A DNA stretch of 64,000 bases, from NCBI RefSeq assembly GCF_022201045.2, contig NC_068560.1:30149501-30213500 (forward strand), read 5' to 3'. Made by a program: the position numbers and the translations under genes. The notes under the pieces were generated by a model. That model was given only the letters and a program-made list of their open reading frames with translations, did not search any database and was not told the origin of the DNA. Positions within the stretch are counted from its first letter, which is position 1. Each line of letters opens with the position of its first letter. Below, one piece after another: positions 51,301 through 63,986 of this stretch. Source of the stretch: Citrus sinensis. Taxonomy: Eukaryota > Streptophyta > Magnoliopsida > Sapindales > Rutaceae.

Positions 51301-54300
51301 GTCGGTTCTTGTTTTCATGTTTATGTTGGCAATATCCCGAACCAATGGGCCAAGGATGAGATTTTGCATGAATCGTATAAAGTTGTTTACAAGGGTCCGT
51401 ACATGGTCACTGATCTTAGTTGTGAAGGTGCATTACTGATGGAATTTCGCACTCCTGAAGAAGCTACCACTGCAATAGCTCATCTTAGACAGCATCGTAA
51501 GAGCAGAAGTAATTATTTGCCTCCGAATACTGGACCGGCTAATGCAGCAATGTCCCAAATTGATGGTGCAAGGTCTGTGCCTGCTGCTCCTATCCACGTT
51601 GACATCAAAAGCAACCATCTAGGCAACATTTCTGCTGGTGGTTTTGGATCGCCTCACACTGCCCCTTTCCATTCAAGGTCTTATTACAGTCTCTCAATCC
51701 TTGTAGGATGCATTGGGTTAATTTCATTATCTAGACACAGTTGTTACTTATTTTGTTTGCCTTGTCAATATTGTCCAGGTAATAGGTATCAAGGCTAAGT
51801 GATTGCATGCTGTCCTTTATTCTGCACTATTTTTGAATTTGACCTTGCATTTAGTGTGTCTGGAATAACTTTCAACCTTCTGCAGAATGATAATTTAGGC
51901 TTTTAGGATGATAATTGAAATATGCTCCAGAAAGTTAAAACTTTTTTGAAGGGAAAAGATAATGTTCTTTTCAGTCTGATGCTTGGTGATAAGTTGTAAA
52001 AGAGTGCCTCAGGTAGTCAAATGACTGAATACCCAGAACAATCCTTGATGTTTGATTCAATTTCATTTTAATTCTTTTCCTGTTCTAATGACTTTACCTT
52101 CCTTTTGTCAACCAGAAGCATGTTATTTGAACAAATTGAGGTTTCATTGTTTAAGGTAGTTGTATCCCGTGATGGAGTAATAGTATGTACATTATCACCT
52201 ATTATCTCTACCTGATTATGAATTTTTACCTTTTTTTGAACAGTCAACCAGGATTCCACCATGCTACATCATTCACTGTTAGACCTGAAATTAGCTCAAT
52301 GGAGCTTTCATCACCCAGAGTAATATCTGAGAATCATGGAGCTGCAGTACAGGATGGACATTCATTTCAGTCAAACTGGTCTGTTTCAGGTCGTACAGAG
52401 ATGCCCGAAGCTGGCTTTAGAAAAATTGATGGCCATGATAGTAGCATAATGGTTAATCCTTCACAAGGAGGTGATACTTCGTTTAGAGAAATCTAATCTA
52501 TACTTCATGTTGAAGTTGTATATTTGACTGATTCTATTTTAGGTGGTCATATTATCTTGGTGTGAAATAATTGACTTGAAATGAGATACATTCTGTTTCA
52601 GGGAACATGCCATGCTTACCTATGGCAACACAGGGACCTATTCCACCACCACAGCCAATCCAGCCAACTCAATATTTACATCCTGTTTACCTTCCTCCAA
52701 ACAGTTCCTGGGATGCAGGAGGTTCAAATCATCAGTTGCCTTCAAACCCAATATCACCCAATGTAGTGCCTAATACATTTCATGTGAATGCAGTTGCAGC
52801 TCCTTTCATACCTCCTTCAGTGACTCCACTTGCACAAATACAAGGAGCTCCAATGCAGAATTATGACCAAATGTTTTCTCATCCTGTTGCACCACCGCAT
52901 TTATCATCTCTTCCACCTCAGCCTGCAGAGCTACCTCCACTGCCTCCATCTCCGCCACCTTTGCCTCAATCACAGCCCCCTCTGGTTCCTCCTCCACCTA
53001 ATTCTCCTCCTCCACCTCCGCCTCCTCCTGTTGTGGAACCAATGCAAGTGGAAAGATCTGGACAGTTGCTGCAGTATCAGTGGCAGGGAGCATTATGCAA
53101 AAGTGGTGTTCACTACTGCACAATTTATGCTCAGAGAGAGGAGTCTGATATTTGCAAGTACACACATGACATTTCAGAACCTGCAGAGTAAGAACTTGTC
53201 CTGATATTTTCTTTTGTATTTGATTGTACCTTTCTCAAAATAAAAACTAATTTCTAATAATTCTTTCTCTGGATAATATTTGATGCAGATGGCCTGCTAA
53301 ATTAGATATGACCAAACGAACAGATTTTCGGCATGTCAAATCAACATTTACTAGTACCCCACCAAATAAAGTGAGTTTATGCGAATTTCTATGTGAACTA
53401 CCACTCTCCCCCACTCCTCACCATCATATCTCTTTCTTTCTCTGTCATGTTTTGGTGCTTGGTAATGATCGTGTTGTCAAGTAAAAGTAAACATTTTCTT
53501 TTCATGCATAGGAAAGTGATTTGATAACCGAGTGATTGGTTGGACCCTGAAATCTGGTCAAATATATTTTGGAGGGCACACTTTTTCTTTATTTTTTTAA
53601 GCTAATTCAGTAACTGATTTCTGCTAGGTTGTTTTTTTGGTGTGAAACAGTTTGATGAAGTTCACTGGCATTATTACAATTGATAAATGTTTTTTGACGT
53701 TTGTTGCAGAGAGAGGTTTGCCGGCTGGTCCCCTCCTCTCCAGGAGACCATAAAGGCGTAAGTTTTCTCATTCATTTACTTTTTTGACATAGTTTATTAT
53801 GCAAATATTGAATGCCTGCACAGCTGCAACCCTGCCTCTTGGAATCTTGGCTAAACATATCACAGCCAGTTCGACTAAGTATAAACTTTGTTTCTCTACA
53901 CAGTTGTTACTTGCACCACCCTAGAGAGGGAGAGAAAAGCTTTTTGGAAATCATATACTGACTTTTATTTATGCTGAACGTGAAGCTTGTTTAAGAGATC
54001 CATCACTGTGGGGAAAAAAAAAAAAAAAAAAGCTTAGACATGTTATCCAACCTAGCCTTTTAATTATTCAGTTGTGCCCATAATCTCGGCTTAGTGGTTG
54101 AATCCTAAACCAGGTGATGAGATATCTGTCATTAACATTCTAATAAGGCATGTAGTGATTAATTAGCTCATTTGTTTGCAGTTTCAGGATTTTGTATCAT
54201 ACTTGAAGCAGAGAGAATGTGCAGGAGTAATTAAGATCCCAGCTGTGAAATCTATTTGGGCAAGGCTTATGTTCATACTGCCATACTCACAGGACATATG

Positions 54301-54385
54301 CTCTATGCTTTCAATTGCACCTAATTCATCTGACTGTCTCGTTGCTTTGGTTTTGCCTAAAGAAACAAACTTTGAATGGGTATGA
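48390..54385 (+). CDS. RRM-like and SPOC-domain RNA-regulatory protein (FPA/SPEN-related)
   Basis: Eight exons join in frame: 48390-48666, 49424-50145, 50347-51677, 52244-52470, 52602-53187, 53289-53370, 53710-53757 and 54182-54385, giving about 1158 residues. The N-terminal third is helical and unannotated (begins [19 protein letters not shown], a nuclear-type basic start). Near residues 573-610 an RRM-like fold shows LWLGSF and KGFALVEY as RNP2/RNP1-like motifs. A second starts near 656 (FHVYVGNIP). A Pro-rich segment with runs of up to eight prolines lies about 960-1000. The SPOC domain runs about 1005-1155 (WQGALCKSG to [10 protein letters not shown]). SPOC proteins such as FPA act in poly(A) site choice and transcript silencing. 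The family assignment is strong, the exact function unknown. Its position matches Arabidopsis At1g27750 in memory. Confidence 0.9.
48781..48803. repeat. (GTT)n microsatellite in SPOC intron 1
   Basis: About seven GTT units followed by a short GAT run, within the first intron. Confidence 0.85.
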
Positions 54386-55192
54386 TGCTCATAGTATATG
54401 ATGGGAAAGAAGCTTAGGGAGAGAGTGCTCATTCTGTTCGATGGGATGATATCAAGTGCATGATGTGGAAGCTCTATCAGAGATCAGAAGGGAGAGTTTC
54501 ATTTCATGTCCAGTTTTGTAGTTAATTTGTAGGATCTTTTACCGAGATCAGTTCTTTCATATTTCGAAGACAAATGATTGTTCTTTAATCTTTACCGTTG
54601 ATTTGAAGGTTTTGTAATGGTGAGCGTGCAAGTGTAATTCGGAAGTGGCCGGGTTAATGTGCAACGATTTCTTGTTAATTTTCGTAAACAATGCTATGCT
54701 GCTGCAATATTTTGATTTTAACAGTCAGAACGGAGTTTGTTTGGAAGTCTCGACTCCCGACATTTGATTTTGTTTATAGAAATACTATTGCTCCAATGAT
54801 AGAACCGTATGATAGAATTAAGTAAAACGAAATTTAAGTTGTAATTACACCTCAATTTATAACAAACTTAAAGTAATTAACCACCCTTAATTTTTATTTA
54901 TTCCTTGAAAAATATAAACTAGAGTGTGAACGAAAATTCAAAATATCCAATATTATTATTGTGTTCATTTTTTTTTAATTTCTTGTCTTAAAAATAATTA
55001 AGTTTATTCTTAAATAGAAGGGCCTCTTGGCCCGAAAGACAACTCTTCAGTTTCTTTGCACAGGGGCCACAGGAAGTCGTTCACTAGGAAAAAAATTCCT
55101 GTTCTCAAACTCAAGATCTCAAGGGCTCTCTGTTTCTTAATTGTATGCGTATAATTGACAAGGGGTTTGATAATTGATAGTAATCGAACATC
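54386..55192. other. Spacer between the SPOC and ASCC2 genes
   Basis: A compact 0.8 kb interval holding the SPOC 3' UTR and the ASCC2 promoter. No other gene is seen and no canonical AATAAA was found close to the stop. Confidence 0.6.
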
Positions 55193-58100
55193 ATGTCGCA
55201 GTCGCAGCGCTATTGTCAGAACAACAAACAGGAGTATATCCCCAAAAACAATAAAAAATTCATCCCAAAAAACCATAACATGGCCTCCGCCACCACGACG
55301 CTCTCTAATTCCCTTAGAGAACAATCATCCAACGTCGCAGCTGCATCCGGCAGCAGCTCCACGTCATCGAGCAGAGCAGCGGCCCCATCTCCTAGTGGTA
55401 ATTTCGTAAATTACTTGCCCCATGATGAAGCCGTCGCTGCTGGGCTGGGCGCCGACGAAGGAGGTCTCGATCCCGTCGAGTCCCAGAGAGTTGTGGATCT
55501 TTTGAACAGAGAGTTGTCCAGGTTGCTCAAATTAAACCCTAGAGATTTCTGGCGACAAGGTTTTATTTATTTATTTATTTTGCATTGAAACCCTTAATAG
55601 TCTTTCCACTTTCAATAGATCAATATTCTGACTGCTTTTGTTGCGTGTTTGATATGTGTAGTGGCTAGTGACGCGTCTTTGCATGATTTTTTGGATAGTT
55701 TCCTAAAGTATAGGAGCAGATGGTATGATTTTCCATATCGAGGAGCCAAGGGAGTAGTTGCAGGAGTCATTGTAGGGGAGGTAGAACTAAGCCGCCGTGT
55801 TTTTATGCTATTTTATCGAATGTAAGTCTCAGTTATTAGTTATGCCAACACCCCATTTGATTTTCAATTTTGGATCGTTTACTTATTGGTCATTCTTTTT
55901 GGGTGTGCAAATACGCAATGCAGATCTTCCAACAGGGATCCTGGTGCTCGTACTGCTGATAGCCTTAGTTCAAAAGACCATGCAGGTGGGTTAGGGGTTT
56001 CCCTTGCAGATTTTAGTGTGCCTCTCTCAGTTTATTTTATGTAGTTTGAATTTGAATGGATTTGATAAATGTTGTAAAGATGCTTACTAAATGGATCAAT
56101 CTTTCAAGATATTTTCATTGGCTTTGTGTAATTTTTTGCCTAATTACTGTGTGTGAAAGTTATTTCATGGTAATGGTATTTGTTTGCTAAGTTACTCTGC
56201 TTTCTTTTGGAATTAGGATGATATATTATTTTGGTTTTGATTTTTTCCTCCAATACACTTTGTTCACTAATGCTGCATGTAGTCTTTTTGCAGGAAAAGA
56301 AGTTGCTTGACTTGCCTAAGCTTTTGGACTTATGTGCTATATATGGTCATGAAAATGATGATCTGACCAGATTGCTGGTAAGCATTTTTTTCCCACAAAA
56401 ATTGGTCTATTACTAAGCTAGTAGTTCTTCTTGTCAGTTTCTTATCCATGTGCTTTTGTTTTTCAGGTTGAGAATGCTCTGAAAGCCCAGCCAAGAATTC
56501 GTGATAGTTTGTCTCGAGTATTGTCTCATTTTCTGGGTATTGTCCACACAATGCAGCAACGATGCAGTAAATCTTTGGAGGTATTATTTTAATCTTCCAC
56601 ATATGTTAAAGATTATTCCCCGTTCCTTCGGGAACTTTTCTGCTGATGTGGAGATTTAGTTGATGTCTTGTTAGTTCCTCATATAACTTGTATCTATACC
56701 TTCAGGCACTTGTTGATCAACACAAACTCTTTTTTTTCCTTTGAATCCATAAGTTCTGAAGGTAGATGTGTGAAATAATAATTTCATTACACACACATCC
56801 TATCTGATGGATACTTATTGAACCCATCCTCTCCCTATTTTTCTGTAGTTTAAGCAACTCTGGCCATGAACATTTTTCTTCATTCATCTTAATTGGGGGG
56901 GAGTTTGAGGGATTTACAGTGTATCCTGCTCATTTTTGCTTTGGGTTGGGCAGTCTCGTTGGAGTTAAATCAGACTTTTGGGGATTGATAATGTAAAGTC
57001 CATTATTATTAATATAAATACTCATAGTTTTCATATTAAAAAAATAAAAATGAAAATTAGGCCTCACATTGGGTCGCTATTAGTCATTTCTGGTTCATCT
57101 TGTTAAACTTTATAAACCTATCGGGCCAATAATTCTCTTAATAATACGCAATATTTATTATGCTAAAAATGCTTTTATGTTTATATATGATCATGCATTC
57201 TTGTTTTCGCTGATTTTCTGATTGTTCAAGTTTGGTGAAAGAGGTTACTTGCACTAATTGTGGCTTTGTGAGCAGGCCTTATTTTCCTCTGGAAGCAGTG
57301 AAGACTGTGGATCGAGTCGGCTTCATCTTGATTTTTTAGAGGCGAGTTAGTTTTCATTGCAATAGGAATCATTTAGTAATTTCTATGTTGATATTTATAG
57401 CCACAGTGGCTTCAATCTTTCCACCGCTTCCTTAGTCTCAGAGGGTGTTGTGTTTGTGTTTCTGAAACAATTAATGCTATCTGTTAAAATTTGAACTCAT
57501 CTGATTATTTAACCTGGTAAAACATTTGTCTTTCTTGATGTTGAATCACTGTACAACACGTGGAGCATTGAAATTAAACATTAGTAATAAACCAAGTCTG
57601 TAAGCTGGATGCATGAACTTTACTATGGACTATTGCTTTACTTATTCAGGTGATGGACTTTATAAATGATGCAATTGTATCTATGGATGCTTTTGTTACT
57701 GCGTACAAACCAGCAGCTGTGTTCTTCTCAAGCCCCATTGAAACAAGGTACCTTTTCAATTAGTAAATTCTGAATCTATGTTAATTTGAAAATTTTTCCC
57801 CCCTCAATTATGAACCCTTGGTATGTTTAACTTGGAGTTCCAGGGGTTTTGAGTCTTTAATGCGGTGGACTTACGATTAAGTCAAGAGCTCAAAACTGGA
57901 AGAATGCTGAGTCACATTGGAACATGTATATATTTAAAAAGAAAAAAAAATGAAATAAAATAAAAACTTGGTTTGGCTGCATATTTGTTTGGAATGACAG
58001 AACTGTCACGATGCCTTTTTCTTCACAAATTTCTTGGAAGTATTGATTTAATCTCATCTCAAATTTCTATCAATGCAGTTATGGAAATGAGGAACTGCTC

Positions 58101-60300
58101 ACCACCCTTGCGCAATTGCATGATTCATTACTTCCATCTTTTCAGCGGGGTTTCCGTATCATTTTTACAGCTGGAGAAGATGAAATGATATCCAAAATTG
58201 CTATGAGTTTGAAGATGTTATCAATGAGAATAGTCAAATTTGGTTGGAGATTGTTAGATATTTGCTACCTATCTGATGGAGTGTTTGAAGATAGCCTCCC
58301 GCTTCCAGCCGCTACAAAAATGTTTCCAGCCAAAGTTGAGGACCCCTTCATTAGGGCAGATATTTTGGTTCAAACTGTTAGGGAGATCAATGGAGTTTCA
58401 CTACATGTTCAGGACCAAAACAAAGACGCATTTCTCGCAAGTGTTGAAAAGAATTACAATCTAATTAGTAGACTTGAGAATCTACAGGAAACTGGTAGGT
58501 GCTACTTTGACTAACTACATTCTTTATGCTTTACTCTCTTGTTATTTAGTTGTTACAAGCATTAAGCATGTCAAATTTTAAAATCAGAGGCCGTAAAAGC
58601 TATCAGTAGGAGTGGGCACAAAACCCGTTGCCCTAAAGAAAATAAAACCAAACTGAACTCATTTTGGTTTGGTTTGGTTCATAATTTTTAAAAATAACCA
58701 TTCGGTTCAGCTCAGTTCGGCAGAAAAACCTAACCGAACCATGCTCGTGCCCATGCCCACACCTATCTATCAGAACTGGGTATTGAACTTATCCATAACC
58801 ATTGAATAGTGGGTGGAGAACATTTTACCTTATTGGAAGATGAAAGCAAAATCATAGGTCTTTTACACAACAAAGAACCAGTATAGTCTAAGGCAAACTA
58901 TTCTTGGTTACTTTAAAATTCTTCCAGTTCCTACTATCTGAGAATTTTTATTTTTGGAACTTTATTTAAATCTCAAACCCAAATCTTTTTATTACAAATG
59001 CAAATAAGGAACCCTCCATAAGTTTGGATGTTTGGTAACTATCTTGCATCACCTTTTGTGCATGATCTTAATTTCAGTCGTTCTCTAATATTGTTTAAAT
59101 AAGTTTATGATGAACTTCCTTGGTGCAGGATGGGTGGTCATGGATGATGAACAATTTCAATATTTGTCTGGGATCATGATGTCTTCGAAAGCCTTTGCGA
59201 AGAAGCGACCCCCTGTGCCACCTCCAGTGACCAGCAGCAAGGTACAACTGGATGAAGATGCTGCAATTGTGGAATCTAAAATCAGTCAAATAAAGGACCT
59301 TTTTCCTGATTATGGTAAAGGGTTTCTGGCTGCATGTCTGGAAGTTTATAACCACAATCCAGAAGATGTGATTCAGAGGATCCTTGAGAACACACTCCAT
59401 GAAGATCTGCAGTCGCTGGACACTTCTTTAGAGTCAATGCCAGTACCTAAGTCTGCTTCAACCCTAAGCAAGAATGACAAAGGGAAAGGAAAACTACTTG
59501 AACCTGCTAGCCATATCAATGTTGTTGCAGAGCAACAAATTAAAATCCCCGCGACATCTACATCTACGGTTGGGAGGTACCTTAGGAAGTCTAAAACTGA
59601 CTTGGCTGATCCTAATACCCTTGATGCCAGGGATGAAGAGGATAATGAGAAGATCAGTGCTTTTATTTCTCAGTATGAATATGAAGATGAGTATGATGAC
59701 TCTTTTGATGATCTAGGTCAGACTGTTGTGGAGTCAGGATTGGAGGAAAATGAGATGTTGGGTGACAGAATCAAGTCAAATTTGGGCAACTCACGGAGGT
59801 CAGATAATGAAGAGACTGCTCAGAGAGCTCCTAGTGCAAAATGGGGTTCCAGGAAAAAGCCCCAGTACTATGTTAAGGATGGGAAGAATTACAGTTACAA
59901 GGTTGCAGGTTCAGTTGCAGTTGCAAATGCTGAGGAAGCATCATTAATCACTCAAGCTCAAGAAGATTTAATATATGGCCTAGGGCGTGGCGGCAATCGT
60001 CCTCTAGGAGCAGTTAAAAAGCTAATGGAGTATCAGGAGCAGGAGCTGGAGCAGTCTGATGTCCCTGAGGTGGACGGGAGAGGGAATATGAGAAATGCTA
60101 GGGGTGGGTTCCGTGGGGGTAGGAGAGGAGGAAGAACGGGCTCTCGTGATGAACAAGAAAACAAATCTGAAGGTACTGAGATGGGAGGGCAAGGAAATGT
60201 CGGAAATTATAGGGGCAGGGGAAGGAGGGGAGGAGGAAGAAATCATTACAGGAAGGATCGGGCTGCCGGTAAACACTTTTCTGGATTGACTGGACCATGA
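55193..60300 (+). CDS. ASCC2/Cue3-like CUE-domain protein
   Basis: Nine exons join in frame: 55193-55559, 55662-55821, 55924-55985, 56283-56377, 56467-56580, 57276-57341, 57650-57747, 58079-58494 and 59129-60300, giving 849 residues. In animals and yeast this protein (ASCC2, Cue3/Rqt3) binds ubiquitin on stalled ribosomes within the ASC-1/RQT complex. The N-terminal half carries the ASCC2 core (NYLPHDEAVAAGL, LSRRVFMLFYRISSNRDPGA, EKKLLDLPKLLDLCAIYGHE). The CUE domain is about residues 508-553 (SQIKDLFPDYGKGFLAACL). Acidic and Gly/Arg-rich (RGG) segments close the protein. The sixth intron uses a GC donor. A second ATG (MASATTT) at 55280 gives an alternative start 29 residues downstream. It resembles Arabidopsis At1g27752, annotated as a CUE protein. 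Confidence 0.93.
58607..58765. mobile_element. Short hAT MITE in ASCC2 intron 8
   Basis: A 159-base element with ends TAGGAGTGGGCA and, inverted, TAGGTGTGGGCA (11 of 12). The flanking 8-mers are GCTATCAG and TCTATCAG, seven of eight identical. Its interior includes GGTTTGGTTTGG and CAGTTCGG words, like the elements at 10435 and 18094. Confidence 0.85.
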
Positions 60301-61120
60301 AGTAAAAAGGATTAGATACACCAGTTTTCTTCTTCTTCTAAACATAATTTTTTTCTCCCCTTGTACACACAAGTATCCAGATCAAGTCACGGATGAGGTT
60401 GTCAATACATAAATAGTTTTTGAGAGCCCTTTATTGTCCGTTTTATACATGGAAGGTTGGTTTCTTTTGCCCTGACCAATAGGCCATTGTATACAGGGAT
60501 ATCGGGCAACTAGGAAATGAAATCCCGTTATCCAATTTGATTTGATCACGTACCTCGCGATACCTGGAGAGTTGGCAATTATCGCAAGGACACGTTGGAA
60601 CCCAACCAGAGCATTAGTTCTGATCAGATTCGCCAGAAACCAGGGACATTTTCTCAGAACTGAATTTAAGAGAAACAGAATGTGCCAATCAACACTGGAG
60701 TTAACTCATCGGTATCATGATATGTTCTTCTGCACCTGTTCGAAAAGATGCAAAAGCCTTCCAAGGCTCAGTACGTAGAACATCGTTATCGTCATAAGAA
60801 GACATCGACTCAACAGGGAAAAAAATCGCGGACTATGTGGTACTGGAATTTTCATGCATTCCTGCAAAATTTTATCCTGGGACAGCTGTGCGAAAAACAA
60901 AGATAAAGGTAAGGAGAATTTCTGTAACAACCGAAAGATATCTTTGGGAATTCTAATTTTCCGCAAAGCCAGATTTTGGCTAGCGCATGGTTTTAATGAT
61001 GTAATTAAATCATTTATTGCTTCAATCAGCAACAATGGGAACTACCAATGTATACATAATGCACATCTACAAGTTTTTGATCAAAAACCACCACCGACCC
61101 CACCAAAAACATTCCATCCA
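60301..61120. other. Tail-to-tail interval between ASCC2 and IFRD
   Basis: It contains the 3' UTR of ASCC2 and, on the other strand, sequence beyond the IFRD poly(A) signal. No further gene is recognised. Confidence 0.6.
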
Positions 61121-61126
61121 TTTATT
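61121..61126 (-). terminator. Poly(A) signal of the IFRD gene
   Basis: TTTATT on the + strand reads AATAAA on the transcript strand, 75 bases after the stop codon. Confidence 0.5.
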
Positions 61127-61200
61127 CAATTCGGGATTAAAAATGAAGCCTGCAATGTCCATAATTCCAGCAAATGATAGTGTGTTGATAGGAAACGCCC

Positions 61201-63986
61201 TTAAACTTCATCATCGTCCACATTGACAGCATAGTGCCCCACATTCCTACCCTGAAAAATCACACAGAAATTTCAGTTTCAGACAGTCCAGATAATGATA
61301 AAGAAATAGTATAACATTTCAAGCAACACCAACATATTTCACTGCTACCAACCACCCTTTGATGGCTTTTACTTCTGCAAATACTTGAGAAACTCAGTTT
61401 TAACACTGATTCAAATACTCTGGAATCATATCTTGTTCAACATTCACTACATTACTTCAGTAAGACAAATTAACCCACCAACTAGCTCAAGGACAAGAGC
61501 CCCCTAATCATGGAACTCTCTTTTAAATGCACAGTAGCTCATCTAGTGCATCTAAAATAAGCCAATTATTACTGGATGATTCTGGTAAATGTTTTAATTA
61601 TAGGGCAAATCCACCTGTAAGGAACGAGAAAGCAAACATCTAAACAACTTGGGAAAATTCCTACCTCAGACAGCATCCGCTGCTTATTGAGCTTCTGAGT
61701 CCTAGCTTTGTTGACCACTGAGTTTGGCGACTTGTACATCCTCTGTCAAGCAGATATTTATAATATCATTATAGACACAGAAGTATCAGCAGCAAACTAA
61801 AGAACATCAAAGTAGGAATGCCAAGGAAAACCAAAACCGCAGAGCAGTCAATAACACATGAGTACGTAATCCAGATCCTCTCCTAAGTAGACCATCTAAT
61901 TTTATAGATCAAATATCAAACTGAAAAGCACTGATTCTAGGAACTAGTTTACCAGCTTCCGGAGCACAAAATTATGTACTCGTTATAAATCAGATCAAGA
62001 ATCTCATATTTGGATAGCTCAAACTCAGATATTTAAGACCTATTCAAACTTTTATCAAATCTCTTTCAGCTTGGGCAATAGCTATAACCAAAAATATTAA
62101 CAGCAAGCAAATTCCAATATTTTAGACAAGCTCATGCTTCATATTCTCATCCATGAGCACAAGCAAAGCATAAATATATCTCTTACACCAATACCATCAC
62201 AGATAATTTGTAAAGTGTGATAATCAAGATGAGGTGTGTAAGAAGCTTCCAATCTTGCCTAGTCCATTATTCATACAGTTATCTATCAAATTATCTGCAA
62301 GCTTAAGAGATATAAGAGTCTAAACCCTGACCAATTTTCCATTATAATGTAGTCAACTGCCTAAAGAGGCCAACTACCATACATTCCAGCTGAGTTGCTA
62401 GTAGTTTGGAGGGAAGAAAAAGAAAAAGAATATTATGAAATTTTTAAGTTGATTCAGCTCGGTATGCAACTAATAGATAATTTAAAAAAAAAAAATTGAC
62501 CTTGAGACAGAACAGCTATAACATAAATCAGAGAGATGAAATCTGAACAAGGCATATTAGGGAAGAAGTATAAACATACCTTGTCTGTACTAGATACATG
62601 ATGTTCAGCAACTGAAAGATACTTTCTTTTAGGAGTGAATCCAAAGACATCATGCAGGAATTCATTTTCCTGTTGGATCAAACAGAAATAAATTTTGATG
62701 ATATTAGCGATAGCCAAAATGAAGCATTTATCATTGCTAATGGGAGTGGAGTTTTGAAAGTGAACCCATAAAGAAGATAACTCACCTGCATGTGCTTCAC
62801 AAACCCTCCACCAAGAAAGTGCTTCAGAAAGTTCAGCTGTTATAAAATAATTGTTAGCAAGACCTCAAACGTTGCTAAGATTCATAAAACACTGCATGAA
62901 AAGGGGAAAGGGAGGGGGGAGAAGGGAGAGAAAAAAAAAAGGAGGCTATGATCAAGAGTAAAGCCGGAAGAAAAACCTGTATCAGTTGAGACCAATTTGA
63001 AGTCTTAAGGGATTCGCCACCAATCTTTGTTGAGGTTTCAGGACAATAACCATACTAAACAAGAAAGTGGAATCACTAAGAAGAGGTCCAGAGGCAATCG
63101 GAATTTCATACTAGCTTGATATCCAAGAGAGAAATCACAATAAAAAATAAGATGATACCTCAAGGAACTCCAAAATATCCTTAAACAAGTTCCGCTGGCT
63201 GGTAAGATCTTTCTTTGCAGAACCTTTACCACCTGCTTCCACAGAAAGGTTTCTGACCTGATTCAGGATTTTTCCCTTCAATCCTTGTAAATGTATATAT
63301 TCTTCCCGAGAACCATCATTAGAGCCCTTAGCTTCAGAAGAGAACTTCTCTAGACTTCCTGTCTCAAGAATTAGTGCCAATGCTTCGCCAGCAGCAATGC
63401 GTATGGATCGGTCATCCTTGTCTAGCAGAGTAGAAAAATATGAAATGGACCTGCATGATTTTTCAAAATATAAGTTTGCTTTTCTTTGTCCAAACATTCC
63501 AGCACCAAATTCTGGCTCCAGAACCTAATAATATCTATCTGCCTCTTCAAGTTCAATATCAGACAAAGTTCTAGTACCAACTTAAAGACATTAATATAAA
63601 ACCATGCATCAATTGATAGAGCAAAGAGGCAGAGAAGAACAAAGGGTTACTTACTGCTGCCACTTTTTGGAATCAAGTGAACATCCGTCCATTGTTGTGA
63701 GAAGAAATGACCAAGCAGACACCATCGCTGTTATAATAGGTGCTGAAGGTCTGGCCGCAACTACCTATAATGGAACAACATGATTAATAGTTTCCCATAA
63801 GCCCACAATCATCAAAAAATGAACTGCAAACAACGGTACCATATCAAACGTAAGAAACCAAGCAACGAAACATACGTTGGAACCCAGCTTTGGATGAACA
63901 ATTTGCCACATAATTTGCATTGTTCTTTCTGTTTCCTCTGGATCATTTCCACCAACAAAGGTAATGACAGCCAAACACTCCAACAG
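61201..63986 (-). CDS. IFRD family protein, SAT32-like (3' part, 5' end off window)
   Basis: Eight minus-strand exons join in frame: 63986-63876, 63764-63655, 63450-63159, 63054-62977, 62836-62786, 62669-62580, 61742-61665 and 61251-61201, giving the C-terminal 286 residues. The first visible exon starts after an AG acceptor, so upstream exons lie beyond 64000. The IFRD repeats are recognisable (LLECLAVITFVGGNDPEET, SISYFSTLLDKDDRSIRIAA). The IFRD_C part includes HFLGGGFVKHMQ and ENEFLHDVFGFTP, and the tail ends NVDDDEV. Animal IFRD1 modulates transcription, and Arabidopsis SAT32 (At1g27760) is linked to salt tolerance. All donors are GT. It converges on the ASCC2 gene, and the Arabidopsis order At1g27752 to At1g27760 is the same. 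Confidence 0.9.

Noticed and set aside
56291..56300. Acceptor at CAG 56291-56293 for ASCC2 exon 4
   Set aside because: It gives the wrong frame. Acceptor TAG ending at 56282 joins in phase and yields the conserved VFLQEKKLLDL.
63460..63530. Possible extra exon between IFRD exons 63450 and 63655
   Set aside because: Direct joining of 63655 to 63450 restores the conserved reading frame (WQQ then SISYFS), so no exon is needed.
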